From assembly GCF_000349325.1 (NCBI RefSeq), contig NC_020504.1:2266053-2330052 (forward strand): DNA of 64,000 nucleotides, read 5' to 3'. Origin of the DNA: Streptomyces davaonensis JCM 4913. GTDB lineage: Bacteria; Actinomycetota; Actinomycetes; Streptomycetales; Streptomycetaceae. Of this stretch, positions 36,831 through 45,381 are shown piece after piece; position 1 is the first letter of the stretch; each line of letters opens with the position of its first letter. The translations under genes were made by a program, and so were the position numbers. The notes beneath the pieces are model-generated. The model was not told the origin of the DNA. It searched no databases and saw only the letters and a program-made list of their open reading frames with translations.

Positions 36831-38336
36831 TCAGCGCAGCGGGTTGGGCAGAGGGCAATAACGGGCCGCGGCGCCGTCGGCCTCGGTCCAGCGCAGGAGG
36901 AGGTTGGTCTTGCCGGGGAGGGTGGGGGCCGTGAGGAGCGCCGGGATCTCGGGGAGGTCGTGGGCCGCGAGGGCGCGGCGTACGGCGGGCCAGGGGGCGA
37001 GGCCGGGCCGGCGCTCGGCGAGGGCCGCGCCCACCTCCCAGAGGTGGTTCACCACCAGGCAGTACACCAGCCGCTCCCACCCGGCGGCCCGGTCCACGTC
37101 CGCGAGCAGCTTCACGCCCTCGGCGTCCCGGAACAGCGCCTGCACCGGGGTGCCGGCCGGGTCTACGGCGACAAGGGTGTTCTGGAGGTGCGCTTCGAGG
37201 ACGACGCCGTGCTCGGCGAAGGCCGTCAGGACGGGCGGTACGACTGCGTCGAGGTAGGCGTCCCACCAGGCCACCGGGTCCTCGGTGGTGTCGAGGGGGC
37301 TGCCCGGGAAGCCCTCCACCAGGCCCGCCGCGAGCAGCGGGGTCGCTCCGGGGCGCAGCCGGTCCCGGAATCCGTCGCGGACCAGAACGGCCAGTTCCTC
37401 GAACGCGAAGTCGGCCGTGCGGTAACCGCGGTCACTGAGCCAGGCGCCGGGGCCCGCCGCGAAGGCCCGGCCGACGGCCGCGTCGGTCCTGCGGAGCTTC
37501 AGCAGGTCGTGGCGCCACAGGCGGCGGATGTCGTTGGTGATGCGTACGTCCAGGCTGAACTTGAGGAACAGGTCGCGCTCGGGGGCGTAGACGGTGCGGA
37601 TCGCGGCCGTCGGCCAGGTCTCGAATTCGGTGGTGCCCAGCCGGATCAGTCGGCCGTCGGCGAAGGCGGGGCCGAGGTCGGCCAGGTCGAGCTGCCAGGG
37701 GTGGGCGGGCAGCAGGCGGTAGCCGGGCGGTGCCTCGCCGAGGGCGTCCAGGGCGCGGGTGTCGCCCTCCTCCACGACCGTGTCCGCGCGCACCCCGAGC
37801 AGCACCAGCGGGAAGCGGGCGTACGCCTCCGGCGCGTACGGCAGCCAGCCCGCGACCGGGCCGCCGCCACGCGCCTTGGGCGCCGGGTGATGCGGATGCC
37901 CGGTGACGAGGGACTGCTCGGAGCGCTGATACGGGTCGGCGGGCGGGGTCGCGTCCGCCCGTGCGGTGAGCAGCGCGGCGACCGCGTCCCGGCTGTCGAC
38001 GATCTCGGCGGGCAGTTCGTGATTGACCAGGCCGGTGTGGCGACGCAGCTCCTCGGCGACGAGTTTCACCAGCTCGGCGTGGCCGACGCGGACCCAGGCA
38101 CCGTCCACGAGCAGTTCGGGCCCGGCCGGGCGCCGTTCGCCGCACACCCGGAGCAGTCGGCCGCTGGGCAGCCGGTGCGCCGGTGGCTCCCCGGGCCGCG
38201 CGATCGGTTCGGCCACCTCCCGCAGCAGGCAGTTGAGCAGGGGCGCCGCCGCAAGGGCGTCGGCGCGGTCCGCGACATCGGCGCGCCGGGCGGCGTCGGC
38301 GTCGGCGGGCGGGGGCATGAGGTCCACGCGCTTCAC
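36831..38336 (-). CDS. IucA/IucC-family siderophore synthetase
   Basis: A 501-residue NIS (NRPS-independent siderophore) synthetase, which joins carboxylates to amines or alcohols using ATP. Family motifs seen: GHPHHPAPKARGG (ATP/Mg region; the common form is GHPxHPxxKxR), LLPAHPWQ, LKFSLDVRITNDIRR and the C-terminal EAHLQNTLV. Length is slightly below the usual 560-620. It is divergent from a second NIS synthetase, so both probably make one siderophore. No IdeR/DmdR-type iron box is visible in the 93-bp gap. Confidence 0.85.
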   Translation of the reverse strand: MKRVDLMPPPADADAARRADVADRADALAAAPLLNCLLREVAEPIARPGEPPAHRLPSGRLLRVCGERRPAGPELLVDGAWVRVGHAELVKLVAEELRRHTGLVNHELPAEIVDSRDAVAALLTARADATPPADPYQRSEQSLVTGHPHHPAPKARGGGPVAGWLPYAPEAYARFPLVLLGVRADTVVEEGDTRALDALGEAPPGYRLLPAHPWQLDLADLGPAFADGRLIRLGTTEFETWPTAAIRTVYAPERDLFLKFSLDVRITNDIRRLWRHDLLKLRRTDAAVGRAFAAGPGAWLSDRGYRTADFAFEELAVLVRDGFRDRLRPGATPLLAAGLVEGFPGSPLDTTEDPVAWWDAYLDAVVPPVLTAFAEHGVVLEAHLQNTLVAVDPAGTPVQALFRDAEGVKLLADVDRAAGWERLVYCLVVNHLWEVGAALAERRPGLAPWPAVRRALAAHDLPEIPALLTAPTLPGKTNLLLRWTEADGAAARYCPLPNPLR

Positions 38337-38429
38337 TCGTTCTCTACGGTCCGTTCGGGCGGAGAAGATCAGTATGTCTGCAAGTCACCGCCCGATCCGA
38401 CGCCCTACTCGTACCCGAGGAGCCCGACC

Positions 38430-39971
38430 GTGCACCGTCCCTCCACCGCCGAGGCCGAGGTAGCGGCCGAGTTGGCCGATGTCCGCCCCGGCCTGGCCGC
38501 CCGGTACCAGGCCGAGCTGCCCGGTGCCCGGGCCGCCGTGCTGACCCGGCTGTGGCGGGCGCTGGCCCATGAGCCGCTGCCATGGATCACGGCTCGCGAG
38601 ATCACCGGGGACGGCCTCACCCTGCGGCTTTCCGACGGCCGCCGATTGCACGGGCCGCGCGCGGACCCGTACGCCACCGCCGCGTACGTCACCGAGGTGC
38701 GCCTGGAGAAGGCGGCGTACGCCGATCCGGCGAGGCTGATGTTCGAGCTGGGCGTAGCGCGCGGTACCGGGTTCGTGGCCGAACTCGGGCACAGTGTCGC
38801 CTCGTTGGCGCTGTCGAGGGCCGGGCAGCAGCCGGTCGCCGCTTCGGATGCCTCGAAAGAGTGGCCGGTGCGGGACTGGGAGTGGGAGCAGCGGGTGGTC
38901 GACGGGCATCCGTACCACCCGGGCTGCCGTTCCCGGCCCGGGTTCTCGGTGGCCGAGCAGCTCGCCTACGGGCCCGAGCACCGGCCTCAGGTTGAGCTCG
39001 GCCTGTGGCCGGTACCGGCGGACGAGTGCCTGCTGACCGGTGACTGGCCGGACGAACTGCGGGACGGGGAACAGCTGTTGATCCCGGTGCATCCCTGGCA
39101 GGCGGCGCATGTGCTCAAGCGGGGTTGCGAGCGGGGCATCGGCGGCGCGCGTCCGCTGATGTCGCTGCGCACACTGGCGCTGCCCGGCGGGCCGCACGTC
39201 AAGACCGCGCTGAGCGCCCGGCTGACCTCGTCGGTGCGGGACATCTCGGGGTACTCCATCGCCCTGTCGGCGACGCTGTCCGCGTTCGCGGAGGCCCTGG
39301 CGGCGCGCACGGACGGCCTGTTGCACATCACCCGCACCCTGGGCGCGGCGACCGCGGACTCCCCCGATCTTGCGGCCGTACTGCGCGAGTCGCCGCAGGA
39401 GTACGCCGGTCCGGGCGAGCGCGTGGTGCCGGTGGCCGCGCTCGCCACCACCGAACTCACCTCCAGTCCGGCCTGGTTGGCGGCCTTCGCGCGACTTGCC
39501 CTCACCGTCGGGCTGCAACTCCTGGACCTGGGCGTGGCCCTGGAGGCGCACGGCCAGAACCTGCTGGTCGTCCTGGACGCCGAGGGCGCCCCGCGGCGGC
39601 TGGTCTACCGCGACCTCGCCGACATCCGGGTCAGCCCGGCCCGGCTCGCCCGGCACCGCGTCCCGGTCCCGGAGCTGACCGGACGGATCGTCACCGACGA
39701 CGAGACCACCCTGCGCCGCAAGCTGTTCGGCTCGCTGGTGGCGGGCGCGCTCGCGGGTACGGCGGGTTCGGCGGCGGCACTCGGCGCGGCGCTGGAGACG
39801 GCCGTACGGGACCTGCCGGGCACGGCCGATCTCACCGTCCTGCGCGAAGAGCCGCTGCCCGCGAAGGCGTTGACGCTGATGCGGCTGTCGCCGCGGACGC
39901 CCGGGGACCAGTGGGCGCGGCTGCCCAACCCCCTGCTGCCCGACCCTCTGCCGCCCAACCCCTTGCGGTGA
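38430..39971 (+). CDS. IucA/IucC-family siderophore synthetase
   Basis: A 513-residue NIS synthetase. It has VDGHPYHPGCRSRPGFS (the GHPxHPxxxxRxG region), LIPVHPWQ, TALSARLTSSVRDIS and LEAHGQNLLVVLD near the C-terminus, which are characteristic of the family. The GTG start at 38430 is placed by GAGGAG seven bases upstream; the very long open frame before it is antisense to neighbouring genes. With its divergent partner it probably completes a two-step siderophore assembly. No amine-forming decarboxylase, monooxygenase or exporter is adjacent, so the product cannot be predicted. Confidence 0.85.
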   Translation: MHRPSTAEAEVAAELADVRPGLAARYQAELPGARAAVLTRLWRALAHEPLPWITAREITGDGLTLRLSDGRRLHGPRADPYATAAYVTEVRLEKAAYADPARLMFELGVARGTGFVAELGHSVASLALSRAGQQPVAASDASKEWPVRDWEWEQRVVDGHPYHPGCRSRPGFSVAEQLAYGPEHRPQVELGLWPVPADECLLTGDWPDELRDGEQLLIPVHPWQAAHVLKRGCERGIGGARPLMSLRTLALPGGPHVKTALSARLTSSVRDISGYSIALSATLSAFAEALAARTDGLLHITRTLGAATADSPDLAAVLRESPQEYAGPGERVVPVAALATTELTSSPAWLAAFARLALTVGLQLLDLGVALEAHGQNLLVVLDAEGAPRRLVYRDLADIRVSPARLARHRVPVPELTGRIVTDDETTLRRKLFGSLVAGALAGTAGSAAALGAALETAVRDLPGTADLTVLREEPLPAKALTLMRLSPRTPGDQWARLPNPLLPDPLPPNPLR

Positions 39972-40037
39972 GCGTCCGATTTGCAGGCAATGCGCGGTCG
40001 TTTTGGAGCGGGACACCTCCGCCACTAGGATCCGCCG

Positions 40038-41303
40038 ATGATCACAAGAACACGGCTGGCGGCGGGGGCCTGTGCCCTGCTCGCCGCGCTGACGGCGGGG
40101 CTGGCGTTCCCGGCCGGGGCGGCCGCCGGCGAACCCACGGGCGAGGACGCGCCGAAGGTGAACCTCGTCCTCGACGTGAGCGGCTCGATGCGGGCCCGGG
40201 ACATCGACGGCCAGTCCCGGATGGCCGCCGCGAAGCAGGCGTTCAACGAGGTGCTCGACGCCACCCCCGAGGAGGTGGAACTGGGCATCCGCACGCTCGG
40301 CGCCAACTACCCGGGCGACAACCAGAAGACCGGCTGCAAGGACACCGCGCAGCTCTATCCGGTCGGCCCGCTGGACCGCACCGAGGCCAAGACGGCGGTG
40401 GCGACCCTCACGCCCACCGGCTGGACCCCGATCGGTCCCGCGCTGCTGAAGGCGGCCGACGACCTCGACGGCGGCACCGGCTCCAAGCGCATCGTGCTGA
40501 TCAGCGACGGCGAGGACACCTGCGCCCCGCTGGACCCGTGCGAGGTGGCCCGGGAGATCGCCGCCAAGGGCATCGGGCTGACCATCGACACGCTCGGTCT
40601 GGTCCCGAACACCAAGATGCGGCAGCAGCTGAGCTGTATCGCGGAGGCGACCGGCGGCACCTACACCTCCGTGGAGCACACCGAGGAACTCAGCGACAAG
40701 GTCAACCAGTTGGTGGACCGGGCGGCCGACCCGGTGGTGACGCCGGTGGCGACCGAGGGCGCGGAGCGGTGCGCCGACGCGCCCACCCTGAAGTCCGGTC
40801 TGTACACCGACCGCGAGGAGTTCGGGCAGCAGCGCTGGTACCGGGTCGACGTGGAGCCCGGCCAGGAGCTGCGGGCCTCGCTGAGCGTGGCCGCCGACCG
40901 GGCGGTGAACCCCTCCTACGGGGTGCTGCTGCGGGCCGTGACCGTGCACGGGCGGGAGATCGTGCGCGGTGAGGCCGCGGGCAACGGCCGTACGGACGTG
41001 GTCTCGACGGGTGTGCGCTACCCGAAGGCGGAGAGCGACGACGAGGACGCCACGGCCGAGGCCGTGTGCCTCCAGGTCACGCACTCCTTCTCGGCGGCGT
41101 CGGGCGTGAAGACGACGCCCGGACTGCCGCTGGAGCTGACGATCGACGTCGTCGACGGTCCGTCGGGCTCCAGCGATGTGGCCTCCTTCGGCCTCGGGCG
41201 CGGCTGGTGGCTGCTGGGCGCGCTCATCCTGACCGGCTTCCTCGCCGGGATCGTCTGGGGCTGGCTGTCGCGCTGGCGGGTCGCGGTCTGGAGGACCAAC
41301 TGA
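40038..41303 (+). CDS. Secreted vWA-domain protein with C-terminal TM anchor
   Basis: A 421-residue protein: signal peptide (about 1-30, Ala-rich), a vWA domain with metal motif DVSGS (about 46-50), conserved TGWTPIGPAL and LISDGEDTC, several Cys residues that may form disulfides, then a second beta-rich region and a TM helix (about 393-413) with a short basic tail. It would display a metal-dependent binding domain outside the cell. It is followed with a one-base overlap by another secreted membrane protein, and the two probably form a complex. It resembles but is not closely similar to the vWA protein at 664. Confidence 0.85.
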   Translation: MITRTRLAAGACALLAALTAGLAFPAGAAAGEPTGEDAPKVNLVLDVSGSMRARDIDGQSRMAAAKQAFNEVLDATPEEVELGIRTLGANYPGDNQKTGCKDTAQLYPVGPLDRTEAKTAVATLTPTGWTPIGPALLKAADDLDGGTGSKRIVLISDGEDTCAPLDPCEVAREIAAKGIGLTIDTLGLVPNTKMRQQLSCIAEATGGTYTSVEHTEELSDKVNQLVDRAADPVVTPVATEGAERCADAPTLKSGLYTDREEFGQQRWYRVDVEPGQELRASLSVAADRAVNPSYGVLLRAVTVHGREIVRGEAAGNGRTDVVSTGVRYPKAESDDEDATAEAVCLQVTHSFSAASGVKTTPGLPLELTIDVVDGPSGSSDVASFGLGRGWWLLGALILTGFLAGIVWGWLSRWRVAVWRTN

Positions 41304-42073
41304 TGCGGATCACACGTACGTTGACCGCCGCCCTGCTCATGCTGGGCCTCTCGGCGGCGCCCGCGCTGGCGGACGAGGAACCGAAGGACGACGTCCCCAC
41401 CACGGCCGGCACCTCCTTCCGTACGGCGACGGAGATCGAGCAGGGCCAGGACGCCGGCGCGAGCGCCTCGGCGGGTGACTACCTGTACTGGTCGTTCCCG
41501 GCGGACGCCGGACAGCGCCCGACCGTCAAGGCGACGGTGAAGCTGCCCGAGACGCACGCCGCCGAGACCTGGCAGATCGACGTCTACGACGGACTGCGGC
41601 GCCGTCAGTCCTGCCAGTACGGCGCGCAGACCCGCACGGCCGCGGCGGACGCCCCGTCCGTGGAGTTGGCGTGCGTCCTGCGCACGGTGCGCGCCTGGTC
41701 GGAGCCGTGGGCCAACGACCCGCTGCCGGGCACGTACTACGTCCGGCTGACGGTGGTGAACCTCGCCACGGGCGACCTGGGTCTGCCGGTGAACGCCACG
41801 GTCCGGGTGGACTCCAAGGACATCGGCGGCGCGGCGGCGGTGGACGGTTCGCTGGGCGAGCCGCTGGTGCCGGGTGTCGCGGTGACGGCCGAGTCGGAGG
41901 AGTCCGAGGAGGACACTGCGGTGCTCTCCAGCCTCGACCCGGAGGACGGCTGGTCCTCCGGCTGGTGGTCCGACCGCTGGATATGGACCGCGGTGGGCGG
42001 TGCGCTGGCGGCGCTCGCGGGCGTCGGCGGCTATGCGCTGACGCGCGGTCCGGGGCGCCCGCCGGGCGTGTGA
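41303..42073 (+). CDS. Secreted membrane-anchored protein, partner of the vWA protein
   Basis: A 256-residue protein of unknown function with a signal peptide ending in ALA (about 22), a mature beta-sandwich-like domain (GDYLYWSFPADAGQ, YYVRLTVVN) resembling pre-peptidase C-terminal or carbohydrate-binding folds, an acidic linker, and a TM helix (about 228-247). Its ATG shares one base with the stop of the vWA gene, so the two are co-translated. The topology (both outside, both anchored) supports a two-component surface complex. Confidence 0.72.
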   Translation: MRITRTLTAALLMLGLSAAPALADEEPKDDVPTTAGTSFRTATEIEQGQDAGASASAGDYLYWSFPADAGQRPTVKATVKLPETHAAETWQIDVYDGLRRRQSCQYGAQTRTAAADAPSVELACVLRTVRAWSEPWANDPLPGTYYVRLTVVNLATGDLGLPVNATVRVDSKDIGGAAAVDGSLGEPLVPGVAVTAESEESEEDTAVLSSLDPEDGWSSGWWSDRWIWTAVGGALAALAGVGGYALTRGPGRPPGV

Positions 42074-42089
42074 TCCCTCGTTCGTCCCA

Positions 42090-42119
42090 GGGCCCGTCGC
42101 ACTGCGGTGCGGCGGGCCC
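42090..42119. terminator. Strong hairpin between convergent genes
   Basis: Arms GGGCCCG-T-CGCAC and GTGCG-G-CGGGCCC form a 13-bp stem with one T-G wobble and a four-base loop. It fills the 50-bp space between the stops at 42073 and 42124 and can terminate both. Confidence 0.75.
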
Positions 42120-42123
42120 TTCG

Positions 42124-42768
42124 TCATCCCTCCCGCAGCGTCTTGGCGAGCGTCCCGTCGCCGGTGACGGTGATCCGCCCGGCGCGCACGGCGTCCGGCA
42201 CGCTCAACTCCCCGCGCGCCACTGCCGTACAGGTGTCGGTGTCCAGCGCGAGCCGTGCGTCCGGTTCGGTGGGGGCGGGGCCGTCGCCGTAGACGGGACC
42301 GTCCTCGGTGCCGACGTACAGATGGAACTCCCCCTCCTCCAGCCGCACTTCGACCAGCCCCTCCCCCTCCAGGACCCTCAGCAGCGGCAGCGCGAACCAG
42401 TGGGCGCGGACCGCGTCGGTCGGGCGGCGCTCGCCCAGCTCGGGCCGGCCCCAGGTGCCGAGCGCCTGGAGGACCGGGAGCAACTCCCGTCCGCGCGTGG
42501 TGAGTTCGTAGACGTAGGCCGCGCCGGGCGGGGGCAGTCGGCGTCGGGTCGTCAGACCGTCCCGTTCCATGTCCTTCAGCCGTGAGGCCAGTACGTCGGT
42601 GCTCACGCCCGGCAGATCCGCGTGCAGGTCGGTGTAGCGGCGCGGCCCGGCCAGCAGTTCACGGACGATCAGCAGGGTCCAGCGGTCGCCGACGACGTCG
42701 AGCGCGCGGGCGGCGGAACAGTACTGGTCGTAGCTTCGGCGTGGTGACATGGGACGCAGTCTAGACAT
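42124..42768 (-). CDS. HxlR-family regulator with C-terminal SCP2-like domain
   Basis: A 214-residue regulator. The N-terminal winged helix has the HxlR signature (YCSAARALDVVGDRWTLLIVRELLAG, then TDVLASRLKDMERDGL). The C-terminal third (TDTCTAVARGELSVPDAVRAGRI, TGDGTL) looks like a small sterol-carrier-like ligand domain, common in actinobacterial HxlR fusions. Start at 42768 with GGAAAG upstream; ATG 42750 is an alternative. It is divergent from the aminotransferase, and two nested palindromes in the 63-bp gap are likely its operator. Confidence 0.85.
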   Translation of the reverse strand: MSRLRPMSPRRSYDQYCSAARALDVVGDRWTLLIVRELLAGPRRYTDLHADLPGVSTDVLASRLKDMERDGLTTRRRLPPPGAAYVYELTTRGRELLPVLQALGTWGRPELGERRPTDAVRAHWFALPLLRVLEGEGLVEVRLEEGEFHLYVGTEDGPVYGDGPAPTEPDARLALDTDTCTAVARGELSVPDAVRAGRITVTGDGTLAKTLREG

Positions 42769-42781
42769 GTCATTGGACTTT

Positions 42782-42807
42782 CCAAGCACTAACTTGGTAA
42801 AACCAAG
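42782..42807. promoter_or_regulatory. Nested palindromes between the HxlR regulator and the aminotransferase
   Basis: CCAAG-N6-CTTGG (42782-42797) overlaps CTTGGT-AAA-ACCAAG (42793-42807). Both palindromes are perfect and share the middle CTTGG. They sit in an AT-rich divergent gap, so they are a good candidate for an HxlR operator controlling both genes. Confidence 0.6.
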
Positions 42808-42831
42808 CAACACCAGATACTGGAGGGGCGC

Positions 42832-44040
42832 ATGGAGTTCCGGCAGTCGAACAAGCTCAGCGAGGTCTGTTACGAGATCCGCGGCCCGGTGATCGAGCAC
42901 GCCGACGCGCTGGAGAAGGCCGGCCACAGCGTCCTGCGCCTGAACACCGGCAACCCCGCGCTGTTCGGCTTCGAGGCGCCGGAGGAGATCCTCCAGGACA
43001 TGATCCGGATGCTCCCGCAGGCGCACGGCTACACCGACTCCCGGGGCGTCCTCTCCGCGCGCCGGGCCGTCGCGGGGCGCTACCAGAACCTGGGCCTCGA
43101 GGTGGACGTCGACGACGTCTTCCTCGGCAACGGCATCTCCGAGCTGATCTCGATGGCCGTGACCGCGCTGGTCGAGGACGGCGACGAGATCCTCATCCCG
43201 GCCCCCGACTTCCCCCTCTGGACGGCCGTCACCACGCTCGCGGGCGGCAAGCCGGTGCACTACCTCTGCGACGAACAGGCCGACTGGTACCCGGACCTGG
43301 AGGACATGGCGTCGAAGATCACGGACCGCACCAAGGCCGTGGTCATCATCAACCCGAACAACCCCACGGGCGCCGTCTACCCCAAGGAGATCATCGAGGG
43401 CATCCTCGACCTCGCCCGCCGGCACGGCCTGATGGTCTTCGCGGACGAGATCTACGACCAGATCCTCTACGACGACGCGGTCCACCACTCGGTCGCGGCG
43501 CTGGCCCCCGACCTGGTCGTCCTGACCTTCTGCGGCCTGTCGAAGACCTACCGGGTGGCGGGCTTCCGCTCGGGCTGGCTGGTCGTCACCGGCCCGAAAC
43601 AGCACGCCCGGAACTACCTGGAGGGCCTGACCATGCTGGCCTCCATGCGGCTGTGCGCCAACGCGCCCGCGCAGTACGCCATCCAGGCCGCGCTGGGCGG
43701 CCGCCAGTCAATCACCGAGCTGACCGCGCCGGGCGGACGCCTGCACGAACAGCGGAACGTGGCCTGGGAGAAGCTCAACGAGATCCCCGGGGTGTCGTGC
43801 GTGAAGCCGAAGGGCTCCCTGTACGCGTTCCCCCGACTGGACCCCAAGGTCCACAAGATCCACGACGACGAGAAGTTCGTCCTGGACCTGCTCCTGCGGG
43901 AGAAGATCCAGGTCGTCCAGGGCACCGGCTTCAACTGGCCCACCCCCGACCACTTCCGCATCCTCACCCTCCCGCACGCCGAGGACCTGGAGGCGGCGAT
44001 CGGCCGGATCGGGCGGTTCCTGGGCGGGTACCGGCAGTAG
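42832..44040 (+). CDS. PLP-dependent class I/II aminotransferase (AlaA-like)
   Basis: A 402-residue fold-type I aminotransferase. The substrate-binding N-terminus (LRLNTGNPALFGF), the NPNNPTGAVYP motif, the PLP-site Asp/Tyr (FADEIYDQILYD), the PLP lysine in CGLSKTYRVAGFRSGW, and the C-terminal carboxylate-binding Arg (FRILTLP) are all present. The closest family I recognise is the alanine/pyruvate aminotransferase AlaA group. Divergent from an HxlR regulator. Length normal. Confidence 0.9.
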   Translation: MEFRQSNKLSEVCYEIRGPVIEHADALEKAGHSVLRLNTGNPALFGFEAPEEILQDMIRMLPQAHGYTDSRGVLSARRAVAGRYQNLGLEVDVDDVFLGNGISELISMAVTALVEDGDEILIPAPDFPLWTAVTTLAGGKPVHYLCDEQADWYPDLEDMASKITDRTKAVVIINPNNPTGAVYPKEIIEGILDLARRHGLMVFADEIYDQILYDDAVHHSVAALAPDLVVLTFCGLSKTYRVAGFRSGWLVVTGPKQHARNYLEGLTMLASMRLCANAPAQYAIQAALGGRQSITELTAPGGRLHEQRNVAWEKLNEIPGVSCVKPKGSLYAFPRLDPKVHKIHDDEKFVLDLLLREKIQVVQGTGFNWPTPDHFRILTLPHAEDLEAAIGRIGRFLGGYRQ

Positions 44041-44061
44041 CGGACGGGTAGGTCGTCGGCC

Positions 44062-44598
44062 ATGAGCGAGCGCCCCCTGCTACTCCTCGACGTCGACGGC
44101 CCCCTCAACCCGTTCCGCGCCGTCTACGCCCGGCACCGCGGCTATGTGACGCGTCGGCTGCACCCCGCGAACTGGTCGGCCCGGCAGACCCCGGGGTCGC
44201 GGCGGCTGCGCAGGGGCCTGCGGGTACGGCTGCATCCGGGACACGGGCCGCGGCTGCTCGCCCTGCCCTACGAACTGGCCTGGGCGACCACCTGGATGCA
44301 CGAGGCCAACGAGATGATCGCGCCGGCCATCGGGCTGCCCGGGGACCTGCCGGTCATCGAGTTCACGGACCTGTTCGCCCCGGACCCCGAGGGGCTGTAC
44401 TGGAAGACCCGGCAGGTCGTGGCGTGGGCGGCGGGGCGGCCGTTCGTGTGGGTGGACGACATGGTCACCGATCACGACGTACGGCATGTGCACCAGCACC
44501 ACACCGGGCCCGCCCTGCTGCTGCGGATCGATCCGCGCCGGGGGCTCGGGGAGGCGGAGTTCGGGCGGTTGGAGCGGTGGGCCCAGGGCCTGCCGTGA
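44062..44598 (+). CDS. HAD-like hydrolase-family protein
   Basis: A 178-residue protein with an N-terminal LLLDVDGPLNPF (HAD motif I, DVDG with the nucleophile Asp) and a late VWVDDMVTDHD block that fits motif IV. The usual motif III Lys is not clear. Streptomyces genomes carry many such short HAD-like proteins of unknown substrate. Its stop codon lies inside the left arm of a long inverted repeat (44586-44728). Confidence 0.75.
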   Translation: MSERPLLLLDVDGPLNPFRAVYARHRGYVTRRLHPANWSARQTPGSRRLRRGLRVRLHPGHGPRLLALPYELAWATTWMHEANEMIAPAIGLPGDLPVIEFTDLFAPDPEGLYWKTRQVVAWAAGRPFVWVDDMVTDHDVRHVHQHHTGPALLLRIDPRRGLGEAEFGRLERWAQGLP

Positions 44599-44728
44599 AA
44601 TTCCCGTCGCCCGCCCGGAGGGCGGGCCGCGCGGCGGCGATGGGGGTGCCCCCGCGCGAGCCGGGCGAAGCCTGTTCGAGCATGCGCGTCAGGCGTCGCG
44701 CGGCAGGCGGGAATTTCACGGCAGGCCC
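44586..44728. repeat. 143-bp element bounded by perfect 21-bp inverted repeats
   Basis: The left arm 44586-44606 and the right arm 44708-44728 are exact reverse complements (GGGCCTGCCGTGAAATTCCC plus one more base). The 101-bp interior is GC-rich with its own small hairpins (for example CCGCCC/GGGCGG types near 44610-44625) and a GGGGGTGCCCCC palindrome. The left arm includes the end of the HAD gene and the right arm ends 13 bp before the next start. It may be a terminator structure or a miniature inverted-repeat element. Confidence 0.8.
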
Positions 44729-44741
44729 TAGCCTGTGACGT

Positions 44742-45341
44742 ATGGGTGATCTTCTGTTGGTGCGGCATGGGGAGACCGCGTGGTCGCGGTCGGGGCGGCA
44801 TACCGGGTCCACCGATGTGCCGTTGACCGAGCAAGGGCGTGCGGAGGCTCGGGGGCTTGTGCCGTTGATTCGGTCGCATCGGATCGGGGCCGCGTTCGTC
44901 AGTCCGCTTCAGCGGGCTCGGGAGACCGCCGAGCTGATCGGGCTCACCTCGATGCGGATCGATCCGGATCTGCGGGAGTGGGACTACGGCGGCTACGAAG
45001 GCGTCACCACGGTCGAGATCCAGCGGGAGCGGCCCGGCTGGTTCCTGTTCAGCGACGGGGTCGCGCCGGGGCCGCCGGAGCATCCCGGGGAGAGCCCGGC
45101 GCAGGTCGGGGAGCGCGCGGATCGGATGCTCGCCAAGGTGGACGCCGCGCTCGCCAACACCGAGGGGGTGGTGGTTCTGGTGGCGCACGGTCACTTTCTG
45201 CGGGTGCTGACCGCACGGCGGCTCGGGCTGCCGCCGGCGGACGGCGCGCTGTTCCAGCTCGCCACCGGGAGCGTGTGCCGGCTGAGTACCGAGCACGGGC
45301 GGCCGGTGATCGCCGGGTGGAATGTCAGACCCGGGTCGTAG
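44742..45341 (+). CDS. Histidine phosphatase family protein
   Basis: A 199-residue phosphoglycerate-mutase-like phosphatase. The catalytic LVRHGET (6-12), SPLQRARETAEL and the second histidine in LVAHGHFLRVL are typical, and REWDYGGYEG matches acid phosphatase members. Substrate unknown. It starts 13 bp after an inverted repeat and may have its own promoter. Confidence 0.9.
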   Translation: MGDLLLVRHGETAWSRSGRHTGSTDVPLTEQGRAEARGLVPLIRSHRIGAAFVSPLQRARETAELIGLTSMRIDPDLREWDYGGYEGVTTVEIQRERPGWFLFSDGVAPGPPEHPGESPAQVGERADRMLAKVDAALANTEGVVVLVAHGHFLRVLTARRLGLPPADGALFQLATGSVCRLSTEHGRPVIAGWNVRPGS

Positions 45342-45381
45342 CCTTCGAAGCGGTGGGGACACCGTGGGAAGGGAGCACGCC

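Noticed and set aside
35910..38429. 840-codon upstream extension of the IucA/IucC gene at 38430
   Set aside because: It is antisense to two well-supported genes (HipA-like kinase and the first NIS synthetase); the GTG at 38430 has GAGGAG at proper distance.
38337..38429. Possible iron box between the siderophore synthetases
   Set aside because: I looked for a TTAGGTTAGGCTCACCTAA-like palindrome and saw none.
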